A stretch of 64,000 nt of DNA from Tenacibaculum jejuense (GTDB lineage Bacteria; Bacteroidota; Bacteroidia; Flavobacteriales; Flavobacteriaceae). Both the position numbers and the translations under genes were made by a program. The notes under the pieces are model-generated. The model was not told where the DNA came from. It was given only the letters and a program-made list of their open reading frames with translations, and ran no database searches. Shown one piece after another: positions 47,101-55,078 of the stretch; within the stretch, counting starts at the first letter, position 1; each line of letters starts with the position of its first letter. The stretch lies in contig NZ_LT899436.1 of NCBI RefSeq assembly GCF_900198195.1, positions 2,633,001 through 2,697,000 of the forward strand. Direction: 5' to 3'.

Positions 47101-47235
47101 AGTATTTTTTATCATAATTCCTACTCCAGGTAAAACTTCTCCTGTGTTGGCATCCAGTACGGTACCTTTTACAGTTTCTTGTGCATATAGTAATGCAACA
47201 AGAAATACTAATACAATTGTTAAACGTCCCTTCAT
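44182..47235 (-). CDS. SusC/RagA-like TonB-dependent outer-membrane transporter
   Basis: The 1017-residue product has a signal peptide (about 1-18), a carboxypeptidase-like domain (about 22-100: KGTVLDANTGEVLPGVGIMI, GTSTDFDGKFSL), plug domain with LNALAGKVAGLQVTGANNG, FILDGVPVNN and ITTKKG, and a C-terminal barrel ending SYGFKVNMKL. These are SusC marks. Operon with SusD; divergent TetR gene and a perfect palindrome lie upstream, which suggests TetR control. Confidence 0.95.
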   Translation of the reverse strand: MKGRLTIVLVFLVALLYAQETVKGTVLDANTGEVLPGVGIMIKNTTKGTSTDFDGKFSLKVNKGQILQFSFIGFKTQELVYNGQGFLKVLLEEDNAQLEEVIVTSLGIKKEKRALGYAATELKANELTKVKTPNVLNALAGKVAGLQVTGANNGVASSARVVIRGENSLNINSNQPLFILDGVPVNNRIFGVGGNTTDQADLPTDYGNGLSELNADDFASVTILKGAAASALYGSRAANGVVVITTKKGSQYDEGIGLEISSSSMFSSALRLPELQTQFGGGWAGAYASNFGTNFGPALNGAVIPHELSLGEVVNRPFINRYDLNDFFKQGVNLDNTVTLSGGNEKGDFLFSYGNTYNEGIVPNTNLRGNSFRINAGYKLSEKLTANVRANYVTRGSDNLTVAGYGNQGIMYALLWNYINVDLNELKDYWRVENQEQRRLFTWGDNPWFIANENINAFDKNRFVGNVSLTYDFNDNLSLLGRVGIDQSNDFRWSRRSIGAVRNPNGMYREQEIDFSEINADFLLTYKRNFGENFTTTTSVGANRFDQQIQEGFLQGNGLSIPGLYNAQNINVTPVIRSNLFKKRINSVYAFTNLGYKDYLFLDLSVRNDWSSTLPSDNNSYFYPAASVSFIPSSAFELPEVIDFLKLRFNVAEVGKDTDPYSLFTAYEFGTLGGTLTNPSQLLNANLKPERTISTEFGLEGVFLSNRVKLDATYYTSTSRDQILNVGISGANGFNSIVANAGEIKNSGVELGLGITPVRTDNMNWTINANFTKNRSEVVSLLPNLDTFIIGQGPDGVTVEARPGGQMGDIYGDSFIRNDNGDIIYENGLPLTGNRRKVGNYNPDWMLGLGTSFTYKGFNLSAQFDIREGGEIYSYTNAIGRESGILANTLSWRDGIVGEGVVRDDSGGFVPNTQEVTAEAWAYAIPRSNAEANIFDASFVKLRQLSLGYTFSQPVVEKLKLQGLSISLVGSNLFLWTGVPNIDPEAQGLNGGTLLPGFEVTQLPSTRSYGFKVNMKL

Positions 47236-47371
47236 TTTTATTGTGTTGATTTTAATTTTTCACCCAAATATTAATTGTGTGGTTTTTGTTTTTAGATTTA
47301 TTCACTATGACATGAAATCATCCCCCTGTAAATATTTTTACGGTGATAAAATTATTGAATCAAAAAAATAG

Positions 47372-47389
47372 ATTGAACGATCGTTCAAT
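47372..47389. promoter_or_regulatory. Perfect 18-bp palindrome, probable TetR operator
   Basis: ATTGAACGATCGTTCAAT is its own reverse complement over all 18 bases. The core TGAACG-AT-CGTTCA is like many TetR-family sites. It lies in the divergent gap between the SusC-like gene and the TetR gene, about 135 bases from the SusC start and 108 from the TetR start. Confidence 0.75.
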
Positions 47390-47471
47390 TAAAAAATAGT
47401 TACTATAGAGTTAAGAGCTATTGGCTAAATATGAACAGAATGTTAACCAAAAAATGATTAAATTATAATTA

Positions 47472-47479
47472 TATATTTG
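47472..47479 (+). promoter_or_regulatory. -7 box of the TetR gene
   Basis: TATATTTG, exact match. It overlaps an in-frame TTG at 47477, so that codon cannot be in the transcript; the start is the ATG at 47498. Confidence 0.6.
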
Positions 47480-47497
47480 CCAGCAACTAATGATAAT

Positions 47498-48097
47498 ATG
47501 GGTAGAAAAAACTTATCAGATCAACGAAAAAAAGAGATTGTAATAGCGTTTTATGAAGTATCTAAAAGTATTGGTTTAGAAAATGTATCTATAGCAAATC
47601 TTGCTAATCATATGGGAATTAGTAAAGGTTTAGTAATGCATTACTACGAAACTAAAGAACAAATTCTAGAAGATTTAAATACTTATATTTTAGAAGCTTA
47701 CATAGATTTTATTAATAACAGTACACCCAATAAAATAGACTCTAAAGCATCATTAGAAAATTTTATACGTAAGATGTTTACTCGTGAATGGAGTGAATAT
47801 GTAGATGATGGTGTTTTTTATAGTTTATATGCTATGTTATTTAGAAACAAAAATGTTAGTGAAAGTTTTAAAACATTTAGTAATATCTTACGTGAGGTTT
47901 TAAAATCAAAATTAAATAGTGCAAAATCGCATGGCGTAATAACCAATTCAAATATTGATGAATTAAATGAAATTATTTTTGCTATGATTGATGGAAGTTA
48001 CTTTTATTTAAGTACCCAGGTTACAAATCATGAGATTTGTACAAAGCAATCTAATATTTATATTAATCACATTTTAAGCCTATTTCGTTTTTCGTAA
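47498..48097 (+). CDS. TetR/AcrR-family transcription regulator
   Basis: The 199-residue product has an N-terminal helix-turn-helix (about 10-55: KKEIVIAFYEVSKSIG, VSIANLANHMGISKGLVMHYYETKEQIL split) and a variable ligand domain. It is divergent from the SusCD operon with a perfect palindrome between, so it likely controls SusCD and itself. The ligand is unknown. Its 3' end overlaps the next convergent gene by 18 bases. Confidence 0.9.
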   Translation: MGRKNLSDQRKKEIVIAFYEVSKSIGLENVSIANLANHMGISKGLVMHYYETKEQILEDLNTYILEAYIDFINNSTPNKIDSKASLENFIRKMFTREWSEYVDDGVFYSLYAMLFRNKNVSESFKTFSNILREVLKSKLNSAKSHGVITNSNIDELNEIIFAMIDGSYFYLSTQVTNHEICTKQSNIYINHILSLFRFS

Positions 48098-48337
48098 TTC
48101 TTTTCGTGTGTAAATTTTAATCACTGTTAATAAGGCTATTAATCCCCAAATACTATTTACTGTAATAGTAGGATGATCTTTAATTCCTATAGCATTTACC
48201 ACCAAACACAAAGCTCCAATAAAATTTAACCAATGGTATAATGATTTCTTAGCACTTAAAACTTCAAGTCCTAATAATATATACGAAACAATAAAAATTA
48301 GAACACCTAGCCAGCCCATAATTGTAAAATAGTCCAT
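48080..48337 (-). CDS. Small three-span membrane protein (CBU_0592-like)
   Basis: The 85-residue product has three membrane spans (about 5-25, 32-50, 60-78) with the pattern MGWLGVLIFIVSYILLGLEVL, LNFIGALCLVVNAI and NSIWGLIALLTVIKI seen in the CBU_0592 group of small membrane proteins. Function unknown. Convergent with and overlapping the TetR gene end. Confidence 0.7.
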   Translation of the reverse strand: MDYFTIMGWLGVLIFIVSYILLGLEVLSAKKSLYHWLNFIGALCLVVNAIGIKDHPTITVNSIWGLIALLTVIKIYTRKELRKTK

Positions 48338-48351
48338 ATTTAAAATTTGCT

Positions 48352-48386
48352 ACAAAAAAAAAAGAAAGTACCATACTGCACTTTCT
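48352..48386 (-). terminator. Terminator of the 49042 gene
   Basis: On the minus strand AGAAAGT, a 10-base loop, ACTTTCT and a run of ten T. It lies 65 bases after the stop at 48452. Confidence 0.75.
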
Positions 48387-48451
48387 CCTATAGATTATTA
48401 AAATGTTAAGATACGATTACTAGTTGTATCTAACCTAAAAATATATTTCAT

Positions 48452-49042
48452 TTAGAAATTTACACTTCCGTTAAAATCACCTTCATAAACACTGTGTAAA
48501 TTTACAACTGAATGAAAACCTCTTCCTCTAGGCTGTAATGATAAATTTCCATCTTCTAGTTCTAAATACTGTCCATTTAATAATACCTTTTCTATTCTAT
48601 TGTTCTCACACATACAATCACCACCATAAACATGATAATTATAATCATTAGGTTTCTCAGTAATAATAAATAATTCTAAAATATCACCAGAGTTTAACTT
48701 GTAACTCACCACTTCAACTCCATTTTGCAAAGGCTCTAAACGAGCACCTACTACATTATATATTTGTCGACCTAAGGGTCCATTCTGATTTTGAATTTCA
48801 CCATAACTATACCTTTCATTGTGACGACAACTATTACATTCATTACGGCGTTTTTTTATTCTCCTTGGCTGTCTTCTGGGAGCTGGCATAGGGTTTCTCG
48901 GCTGAGGAGTATCTATTATAACAACATCTGGAATAGGTAAATTTATATCTATTGAAATTCCTCCTCCAACTCGTACCTGACCAAAAACAGATAAAGAATT
49001 AATACTAAAAAAAAGGACTGTTAATGCTATTAGTTTTTTCAT
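48452..49042 (-). CDS. Secreted protein with Pro/Arg-rich linker
   Basis: Not recognised. The 196-residue product from the ATG at 49042 (preferred because it gives a clean signal peptide MKKLIALTVLFFSINSLSVFG) has a Pro/Arg-rich segment (about 45-65, with RNPMPAPRRQPRRIKKRR), a Cys-containing middle (CNSCRH), and a beta-rich C-terminal half with a CMCENN motif. Exported; function unknown. A longer frame starting at 49072 would add ten residues before the signal. Confidence 0.65.
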   Translation of the reverse strand: MKKLIALTVLFFSINSLSVFGQVRVGGGISIDINLPIPDVVIIDTPQPRNPMPAPRRQPRRIKKRRNECNSCRHNERYSYGEIQNQNGPLGRQIYNVVGARLEPLQNGVEVVSYKLNSGDILELFIITEKPNDYNYHVYGGDCMCENNRIEKVLLNGQYLELEDGNLSLQPRGRGFHSVVNLHSVYEGDFNGSVNF

Positions 49043-49352
49043 AATAGGTTGTTTTTTAGAGTTATTTGACATTTAAAAACAAACAACGTGCCAGAAAAAT
49101 TTTATATATCAACAATCGATATTTCTTTTGGAAAATATTAATGACGTTTAGAAATTGTTGAAAATTAATTCCGCCTCTAGCTAATTTCTCTTAAACTATC
49201 GTCTAGTAATAATTTCCATCGATGTTCACTTCTATTAGTTCAGATTTTACTAGTCCTCCTCAAAAAAATAATCAACTAATTAATACCTATTAGTAGGTAT
49301 TCATTTGCTTTTACAATTTGTTGAAATTGTCAAACAAATAATACTAAAATAG
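49043..49352. other. 310-base gene-free gap with two dyads
   Basis: Divergent gap between two unknown envelope genes. It holds two short perfect dyads close to the 49353 start: AATACCTA/TAGGTATT (49282-49289 and 49294-49301, centre TTAG) and ACAATTT/AAATTGT (49313-49319 and 49324-49330, centre GTTG). They could be operators. No gene or RNA was seen in the rest. Confidence 0.5.
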
Positions 49353-50837
49353 ATGATGAAAACTCAAATTTATCTTTGCTTGATTCTTTTATTAAACTTT
49401 GATTCGTTACTGAGCCAAAATATCAATAAAGAAGAATACTCTAGAGCGTTATCATACTTTGCTACAGGAAATTCATTCAATAGTGTAGGAAACTACGCTG
49501 CTTTATCCACAGCAAATAATACTTTATCCGCATCATTTTATTTTCTTGATGATAATAGTGGAATGTATACTATTGATGTTCAAGCTGGTGCTTCTCAAGG
49601 AATAGCTACTCTTTTTGATCAAGGAGAATTAAATTCTAACGTTCAGCTTGGTTTTTCTTATCGATGGGCATTTGGGGAAAAATTTGTTGGCTATGATGCA
49701 GTGACAAGATCAAAACTACATAGGAAAATAGAAACTGCAGAAGAAGAATACATTTTAAAACAAATAGAACTCCTGAATACTATTGAAAATCCAAAATTAA
49801 CCGCTAAAGAAAAAAAAGAATTAAAAGTATTCATTGATGGTACCAAAACCTTTCCTAAAGGAAGTATTGATATTGCTCTTAACAAGGAAAAATTAAAGAA
49901 GTTCAAAAAAATAAATGACTTATACATAAAGATTAGTAATGATTTAAATAACAATGATGGACTTGCTGCAATATTGAAAAGTAAAGGAGATGTAGATAAT
50001 TATGTAGAAGCAGAGAAAATTAGAACTGCTTTAAAAGCTAAAAGAGATCAACTGATAAAACAAATTAAAGCTAATAATGCTAGTGACAAAAAAAACAGAA
50101 AAAAGAAAGCCATGTATGTAATCAATAACGAGAAATTAATTGATGAAATGAATATCAAAAAAAAAGCAGCAAAAAAGAGTTTAGATGCACTTAAACCACT
50201 AGCTGTCCATCTTAATTTTCTCTCTTTTGGTTATAAAGCTAGAAATAATAATTTTATTCGTTTTATTGAGAGTTCTGATAGTGCTAATCAATTGAAACCG
50301 ATAAACTACATAGCTCATAACTTTAATGTTAGTTATAACTTCATTACCAATGTAAAAAACTTCGCAAATAACAATTTTAATGTTGCTACTTATAAGTATT
50401 TATCAATTGGTGCAAATTTGACTTATTCTGATAATCAATCAAGTCTTGAACAAGTCGAAGTAGTAGATACTAGGTTTGTTGATAGTGGAAATAGTCGTAC
50501 GGTTACAAAAACTCAAAAAGCTTTTTTAGGAGATTATCAAGAAGATTTAGCTGGTGTTAATCTGTTTGTTGATTACTATTCTTTTTTTAGTAAAAACTCA
50601 AATTTTGCGGCAATCCACATTAATCCGACTATAGACTTTAAAGAAAATCAAAAACCTGTTGCTAATGTACAACTGGGACTCCTTATTCCATTCAGCAAAA
50701 AGAAAGATCAAAAATCTGTTGTGAATGTTGAAATTTTCTATCGATTTAAAGATGTATTTAATACAATGGATGCTAATAATACACTATTAAACAGAAGTAT
50801 TGTTGGACTACAAACCTCGTTTCCTTTTAACTTTTAA
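49353..50837 (+). CDS. Secreted protein with coiled coil and barrel-like C-terminus
   Basis: Not recognised. The 494-residue product has a signal peptide (about 1-21), an N-terminal beta-rich part (SALSYFATG, TLSASFYFLDDNSGMYTI), a Lys/Glu-rich coiled coil (about 115-280), and a C-terminal part of amphipathic strands ending VGLQTSFPFNF, as in outer-membrane proteins. Eleven bases separate it from the next gene, so the two are likely one operon. Two dyads lie in front of it. Confidence 0.62.
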   Translation: MMKTQIYLCLILLLNFDSLLSQNINKEEYSRALSYFATGNSFNSVGNYAALSTANNTLSASFYFLDDNSGMYTIDVQAGASQGIATLFDQGELNSNVQLGFSYRWAFGEKFVGYDAVTRSKLHRKIETAEEEYILKQIELLNTIENPKLTAKEKKELKVFIDGTKTFPKGSIDIALNKEKLKKFKKINDLYIKISNDLNNNDGLAAILKSKGDVDNYVEAEKIRTALKAKRDQLIKQIKANNASDKKNRKKKAMYVINNEKLIDEMNIKKKAAKKSLDALKPLAVHLNFLSFGYKARNNNFIRFIESSDSANQLKPINYIAHNFNVSYNFITNVKNFANNNFNVATYKYLSIGANLTYSDNQSSLEQVEVVDTRFVDSGNSRTVTKTQKAFLGDYQEDLAGVNLFVDYYSFFSKNSNFAAIHINPTIDFKENQKPVANVQLGLLIPFSKKKDQKSVVNVEIFYRFKDVFNTMDANNTLLNRSIVGLQTSFPFNF

Positions 50838-50848
50838 ACTTATCAATT

Positions 50849-51568
50849 ATGCCTTACAAAGTAGTATGTAAAACGAATAATACCGAGACTAATTATGATG
50901 ATTGTTTAGATGCAGCATTAGCGGTACAAAGACATAAAAAAAATGGTTGTGAAGCCTATGTTTTACCTATAAAACCTAGCACTTATGAAAGCTATCATGA
51001 ATGCTTATATCAATCAGGAGCTTTTAGCAATAGTGTATTTAGGATTGATAGAAAAATAGAAACTATTGGGTTATCGCCTTCTAATCATGATGAATCTATC
51101 AATGAAAATGAAGAATTAGTAACTACAAAATCATTAAAAACCGATTTTGAAAGTCAAAAATCTAAGAGTCAATCTCCTCCCAAAAAAGACGCTCGAAATT
51201 TTTATTTTGAAAAATTAATAAAACTTGTTCCTGCTGAAATAATTGCGTTGTACTTGGCACTTCATCCATTAGCTTCATATAATGGACAGTTCGATGAGTC
51301 ATGGAGTAGCGGAATTTCAATAGTTTGTTTTGTTCTTGTATTTGTTTCAAGAGTTTTTGGAACTAAAATAACAGGTTACAATACAATGAAATATCTTAAA
51401 ACAGCACAATGGGGAGCTATAACTATTTCAGCTATATCTTTTGTCATTTGGGTGTATGCTATAGGAAATAAGTTCGCAGGTTTTCCAATTGAAGATGAAC
51501 GTATTATACAAGCTGCTGTAATATTGTGGACATTCATAGTACCCATAGTATACAATGGAGAAAAATAA
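50849..51568 (+). CDS. Membrane protein with N-terminal soluble domain
   Basis: Not recognised. The 239-residue product has an N-terminal domain of about 75 residues with Cys and aromatic residues (MPYKVVCKTNN, YDDCLDAALAVQRHKKNGCEAYVLP split), a Ser/Lys-rich linker, and three to four membrane spans at the C-terminus (about 125-235; KLVPAEIIALYLALHPLA opens it). Co-transcribed with the 49353 gene. Confidence 0.62.
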   Translation: MPYKVVCKTNNTETNYDDCLDAALAVQRHKKNGCEAYVLPIKPSTYESYHECLYQSGAFSNSVFRIDRKIETIGLSPSNHDESINENEELVTTKSLKTDFESQKSKSQSPPKKDARNFYFEKLIKLVPAEIIALYLALHPLASYNGQFDESWSSGISIVCFVLVFVSRVFGTKITGYNTMKYLKTAQWGAITISAISFVIWVYAIGNKFAGFPIEDERIIQAAVILWTFIVPIVYNGEK

Positions 51569-51589
51569 TCTGATAACTTTATAAACTAC

Positions 51590-51641
51590 AAAACCATTTT
51601 TTAGGTTTTTTTTACATCAAATCTTTCTAAAAAATGGTTTT
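51590..51641. terminator. Long convergent hairpin
   Basis: Perfect 15-bp arms AAAACCATTTTTTAG (51590-51604) and CTAAAAAATGGTTTT (51627-51641) with a 22-base loop. Inside the left half a small AAACC/GGTTT hairpin with a T8 tail (51591-51613) can also form. Between convergent genes; likely ends both transcripts. Confidence 0.7.
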
Positions 51642-51688
51642 ACTAAAAGTTTAGTATTCTGAAATAAATCTAATTCATAACCTGTACA

Positions 51689-53146
51689 CTATAAATTAGC
51701 TTTCAATCTATTTCTAATTGCTGATAGACTATCATCAATTAACAATTTTCCGTCTCTATATACTTCTCTGAGTTCGCCTTTTTGTTCTTCTTCCCAAGAA
51801 ACTTGATCAACTAACTTGTACGTATCATTTTCTTTTTCAATTTTAATTAATCCTTTCGCTGATTTTTTAGTTCCATCATCAGTGATTGGATCTTTAAAAA
51901 TCTCTCTTCCTTCTCCGTCAACTTCTCCATACGTTGCTTTCATAGCAAACCCGAAAGTATCTCTTGTATTATATTGATATGTAAAAGAACCGATTCCTAA
52001 AACAACATTAGTAGATGCAAATCCTTTTTGTTTTAATCGTTCACAAATTTGAGTTGCTCTAGCTAAAGTGATACTATCTCCATAAATAGCTCCGATGTGC
52101 GCATCTAATTCTTTATATCCTTTTTCATTTGTAACTCCACCAAAAATATCCCAAAGTAATTCTACTACTCCTTTTTGTTCAACTTCTGAAGTAGCGTTTG
52201 GATTTCCACAAATAATATCAACTGGATCTCCACTATCTGGACGAATCACTACTTTTCCATCTCTAGCTAGAACCTCTTCTTTTAAATTCGGAAGATATTC
52301 TGTTAACACTTTCCATAAATCCCAAGTATCAGAAACAATAGAAACAATTCCTTTAGGATACACTTCTGTAATTAATCGTTTAAAAGTTTCTTCTTCTCCA
52401 CTATTCGTTCCCATACACATTACAGAGTGTTCAGTTGCTGCAACAGACCCTCCAATTAATTCTGTATCAGAATTTGCATTATAGTATTCTTCCAAGAAAT
52501 CTACTGATGGAATCGTATCGGTTCCTGTAAAACTTAATAAGTGACCAGATGCAGATAAAACAGCTGCTTCTAATCCTGCCATACCACGCATAGAAAAATC
52601 GTGACCTTGCCAGTCTACAAATTCAGGAATTGAAGATGTTTCTAAAGCATATTTATCTAAAATCTTTCTGTATTGCTTCGCTATTGTTGCTGAATTACAT
52701 GGCATCCAGATTGTTGTAGACAATAAGGTTTCGAAATAATTTGTTAACCAGAAAAACTCAGGTAATGTGTTATACATGGTAAACATTGGTACACGAATCG
52801 GTACTGAAACTCCTTCTGGTAAAGCTTTAATTACCATTGGTAAAAATCCTAAATCGTGTAATGCTTCAATATGTGCTATACCCACTTGATTTTCTCCTAA
52901 ATAATTATTGATTCTTCTCGCATATCTTTTTGAAATTTCTTCTTTTGGTTGCTGAAAGAAATTCTTCGAAAAATCTTCAATAATATATTTTTTAATGAAG
53001 TATTGTAAACCAAAGAATACAACTTCATTTACACCTTCAATTCTACTTTTTCTTGGTGTCCAGTTAGAATATACTAAAGTAGTGTTATCAGGATATTGTC
53101 TTCTATGATCTACTTTGTATCCGTCTGTATATAATAAAGGATTCAT
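51689..53146 (-). CDS. nadV: Nicotinamide phosphoribosyltransferase
   Basis: Makes nicotinamide mononucleotide from nicotinamide and PRPP, the one-step NAD+ salvage route. The 485-residue product aligns with animal NAMPT: NPLLYTDGYKVDHRRQYPDNT at the start, GTDTIP with Asp210 (the residue that selects nicotinamide over nicotinate), AATEHSVMC with the phospho-His240, VSDTWDLWKVLTEYLP and IRPDSGDPVDI. Full length. Last gene of a coupled operon; the start overlaps the PurA-like stop by 4 bases (ATGA). Recycles nicotinamide released by sirtuin and KptA in the same region. Confidence 0.96.
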   Translation of the reverse strand: MNPLLYTDGYKVDHRRQYPDNTTLVYSNWTPRKSRIEGVNEVVFFGLQYFIKKYIIEDFSKNFFQQPKEEISKRYARRINNYLGENQVGIAHIEALHDLGFLPMVIKALPEGVSVPIRVPMFTMYNTLPEFFWLTNYFETLLSTTIWMPCNSATIAKQYRKILDKYALETSSIPEFVDWQGHDFSMRGMAGLEAAVLSASGHLLSFTGTDTIPSVDFLEEYYNANSDTELIGGSVAATEHSVMCMGTNSGEEETFKRLITEVYPKGIVSIVSDTWDLWKVLTEYLPNLKEEVLARDGKVVIRPDSGDPVDIICGNPNATSEVEQKGVVELLWDIFGGVTNEKGYKELDAHIGAIYGDSITLARATQICERLKQKGFASTNVVLGIGSFTYQYNTRDTFGFAMKATYGEVDGEGREIFKDPITDDGTKKSAKGLIKIEKENDTYKLVDQVSWEEEQKGELREVYRDGKLLIDDSLSAIRNRLKANL

Positions 53147-54216
53147 ATATTTATTTTTTTAATTGCTGTTGATTCTGCACCGTAAGAGCCATAAAATTCA
53201 TCAAAATGTTCTTTTAATAACTCCCAATTTAATTCTGGTTGATATTGATCTAAACACGTCATTACTAAAGTTGATTTCTTTGATTTATTATAAATCTGAT
53301 CGATATTTTTCGCTTGTAATAATAACGGTATGTTTAGTTTAGCTGTTCGTAAATGTTTCTGAAATTCGTTATAAACACAGGTTTCTTCTTCTGTATTTAT
53401 TAATTCTAATTCTTCTTCATTTAGCATCCAACCATTTCCATGTCTTGTCGCATAAGATCTTGTGATATAATAGGTTTCTATATTTTCAATGTTTAACTTT
53501 TCACAAATCTCAATAGCATTTTTTGCTGTTGTATTTGCATAAGTGACATTAGGAAACGTACCATGATTCATATCTAATAATACTCCTTGACTACCTTCGA
53601 AAATAATGGTTTCATATGTATTTAAAAAAGAATAGTCTTTAATTTTTATATCTAAATCGGAAACACAATCTAAAAAATATGCTACTTCATTTGCTAATTC
53701 TGGAATATCAAATAATCCGTAATAGTTTGCAATACTGTTTAGTTTTTCTAAAAGCATAGATTTAGGACCGACCAAATCGATTGCATACAATTTATACGGA
53801 CCTTCATTTCTCTTCATCGTTGCTCCTATTCCTTTACCGCAACTTCCGTGAGCTAAATTTTTACTGTTTTTCCTATTCGACCAAACATCAAAAGGAGTCG
53901 TTACTTTTGCCAATGGATGAACTGACAAAGTAACGTTGCCTTTCTTCTTTTTTAATTCTTGTAATTCTGTATGCAAAAAAGTAGGATGAATAGTACAGTG
54001 TTCACTAAAATAAGAAGGTAATCCGCGTAATGCTCCACTACAAAAGCTAGAGTGTACGTGTTTTCTGTCTCCAATTTTAACCGTGTGCGCTGCTTGTTGT
54101 CCGCCCGAAAAACGAACTACTATAGCTTCAGGATTTTTAGTACACAAAAAATCTGTTGTAATACCTTTTCCTTCGTCACCAAAACCTAATCCTATAACTA
54201 TTTTTGCTTTTTTCAT
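53143..54216 (-). CDS. Compact PurA (adenylosuccinate synthetase) paralogue
   Basis: The 357-residue product has PurA motifs in order: GFGDEGKG with Asp14, RFSGGQQAAHTV with His44, GSCGKGIGATMKRNEG (IMP loop), FEGSQGVLLDMNHGTFPNVT and RSYATRHGNGW. It is about 70 residues shorter than normal PurA, and the region of the aspartate-binding GRxRR motif reads HLRTAKL. So it probably joins a nucleotide and an amine, but not necessarily IMP and aspartate. Sits between the VWA and NAMPT genes (gaps 2 and -4 bases), so its job is likely in NAD or nucleotide repair. Not the housekeeping PurA. Confidence 0.85.
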   Translation of the reverse strand: MKKAKIVIGLGFGDEGKGITTDFLCTKNPEAIVVRFSGGQQAAHTVKIGDRKHVHSSFCSGALRGLPSYFSEHCTIHPTFLHTELQELKKKKGNVTLSVHPLAKVTTPFDVWSNRKNSKNLAHGSCGKGIGATMKRNEGPYKLYAIDLVGPKSMLLEKLNSIANYYGLFDIPELANEVAYFLDCVSDLDIKIKDYSFLNTYETIIFEGSQGVLLDMNHGTFPNVTYANTTAKNAIEICEKLNIENIETYYITRSYATRHGNGWMLNEEELELINTEEETCVYNEFQKHLRTAKLNIPLLLQAKNIDQIYNKSKKSTLVMTCLDQYQPELNWELLKEHFDEFYGSYGAESTAIKKINI

Positions 54217-54218
54217 CT

Positions 54219-55076
54219 CTATAACATTTCTATATCATCAAAATTTACTCCTGAAATATCTGTTTTTCCACTTGCTGTTGGATAATTTTCACATACTACT
54301 TTTGTAATAACTTCAGGAATTGTTCTATAATCACTTACAGAAATACAATTGTCTCCTAATAATTGTTTCCAGCCTTTTTCTGCTTGAATAGCTCTTCCAG
54401 AATGATTTACACTGATATGGAATACATCATATTTCTTTTGAACTTCTTGAAACAGTTCCATTTCTGAAAATGTTTGTTGACCGCTTCCCATGATTTCTTG
54501 TATTGCTGAAGCTGGTAAATGTTTCAAATTAGGTTCGTCTCCAATCGTAAATAAAATTCCTTTTTGATTTCTCTTTTCAAAAGCATCTGTTCTTGTATGA
54601 AAAGCAGCGAAATACCATGATAATAAATAACTTTCACCTGCATTTCCACCTCCACCAGATTCGATATAAGTTCTCGTTAACCACATATCTAATTCTTCAT
54701 CTCCAGATTCAAACTGACCAACTTGTAATGGATAACTATCACATTCATGATCTCCAATTCCTAAGAATAATAAAGCGACATCTTCTGCTCCATTTTGAAT
54801 AATCCCTCCCATTAACTTAGGTAAACCTTCTTTGATTAAATCGTGTGGAATATGTCCCATACTTCCTGTAACATCTAACGCTAAGATTATTGGAAATGAA
54901 TTTGGGTGTACTTCTGAATCTCTCGCTTCTCTGAAATCTACTCCATTAGGATTCATTGAATTGTGCGCACGTCTTTCTCTATTTTGCTTAAAGATTTCAT
55001 TTATTGACTTACTTGCGTAACCTTCCTTTTGTGCTTTCAAAGCTCTTTTACTTAAATTGTATCTAGTTCCTCCCAT
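54219..55076 (-). CDS. VWA-domain protein of the NAMPT operon
   Basis: The 285-residue soluble product has a VWA fold with metal site ALDVTGSMG (Asp68, Ser72) and GGGGNAGESYLLSWYFAAF, FTIGDEPN and DVFHISVNH. It lacks signal peptide and membrane spans, so it is cytosolic. Placed 2 bases after the coiled-coil gene and 2 before the PurA-like gene. Likely a scaffold or metal-dependent binding partner; target unknown. Confidence 0.85.
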   Translation of the reverse strand: MGGTRYNLSKRALKAQKEGYASKSINEIFKQNRERRAHNSMNPNGVDFREARDSEVHPNSFPIILALDVTGSMGHIPHDLIKEGLPKLMGGIIQNGAEDVALLFLGIGDHECDSYPLQVGQFESGDEELDMWLTRTYIESGGGGNAGESYLLSWYFAAFHTRTDAFEKRNQKGILFTIGDEPNLKHLPASAIQEIMGSGQQTFSEMELFQEVQKKYDVFHISVNHSGRAIQAEKGWKQLLGDNCISVSDYRTIPEVITKVVCENYPTASGKTDISGVNFDDIEML

Positions 55077-55078
55077 AA

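Noticed and set aside
47477..47497. TTG start of the TetR gene
   Set aside because: The TTG overlaps the TATATTTG promoter box; the ATG at 47498 is preferred.
53143..54216. Housekeeping adenylosuccinate synthetase
   Set aside because: Too short, altered aspartate site and placed in an NAD operon; a normal purA is expected elsewhere.
54083..54307. Open frames of 60-130 codons opposite to priA, purA-like, VWA, NAMPT and SusC genes
   Set aside because: They are antisense shadows of conserved coding regions with low-complexity or hydrophobic translations.
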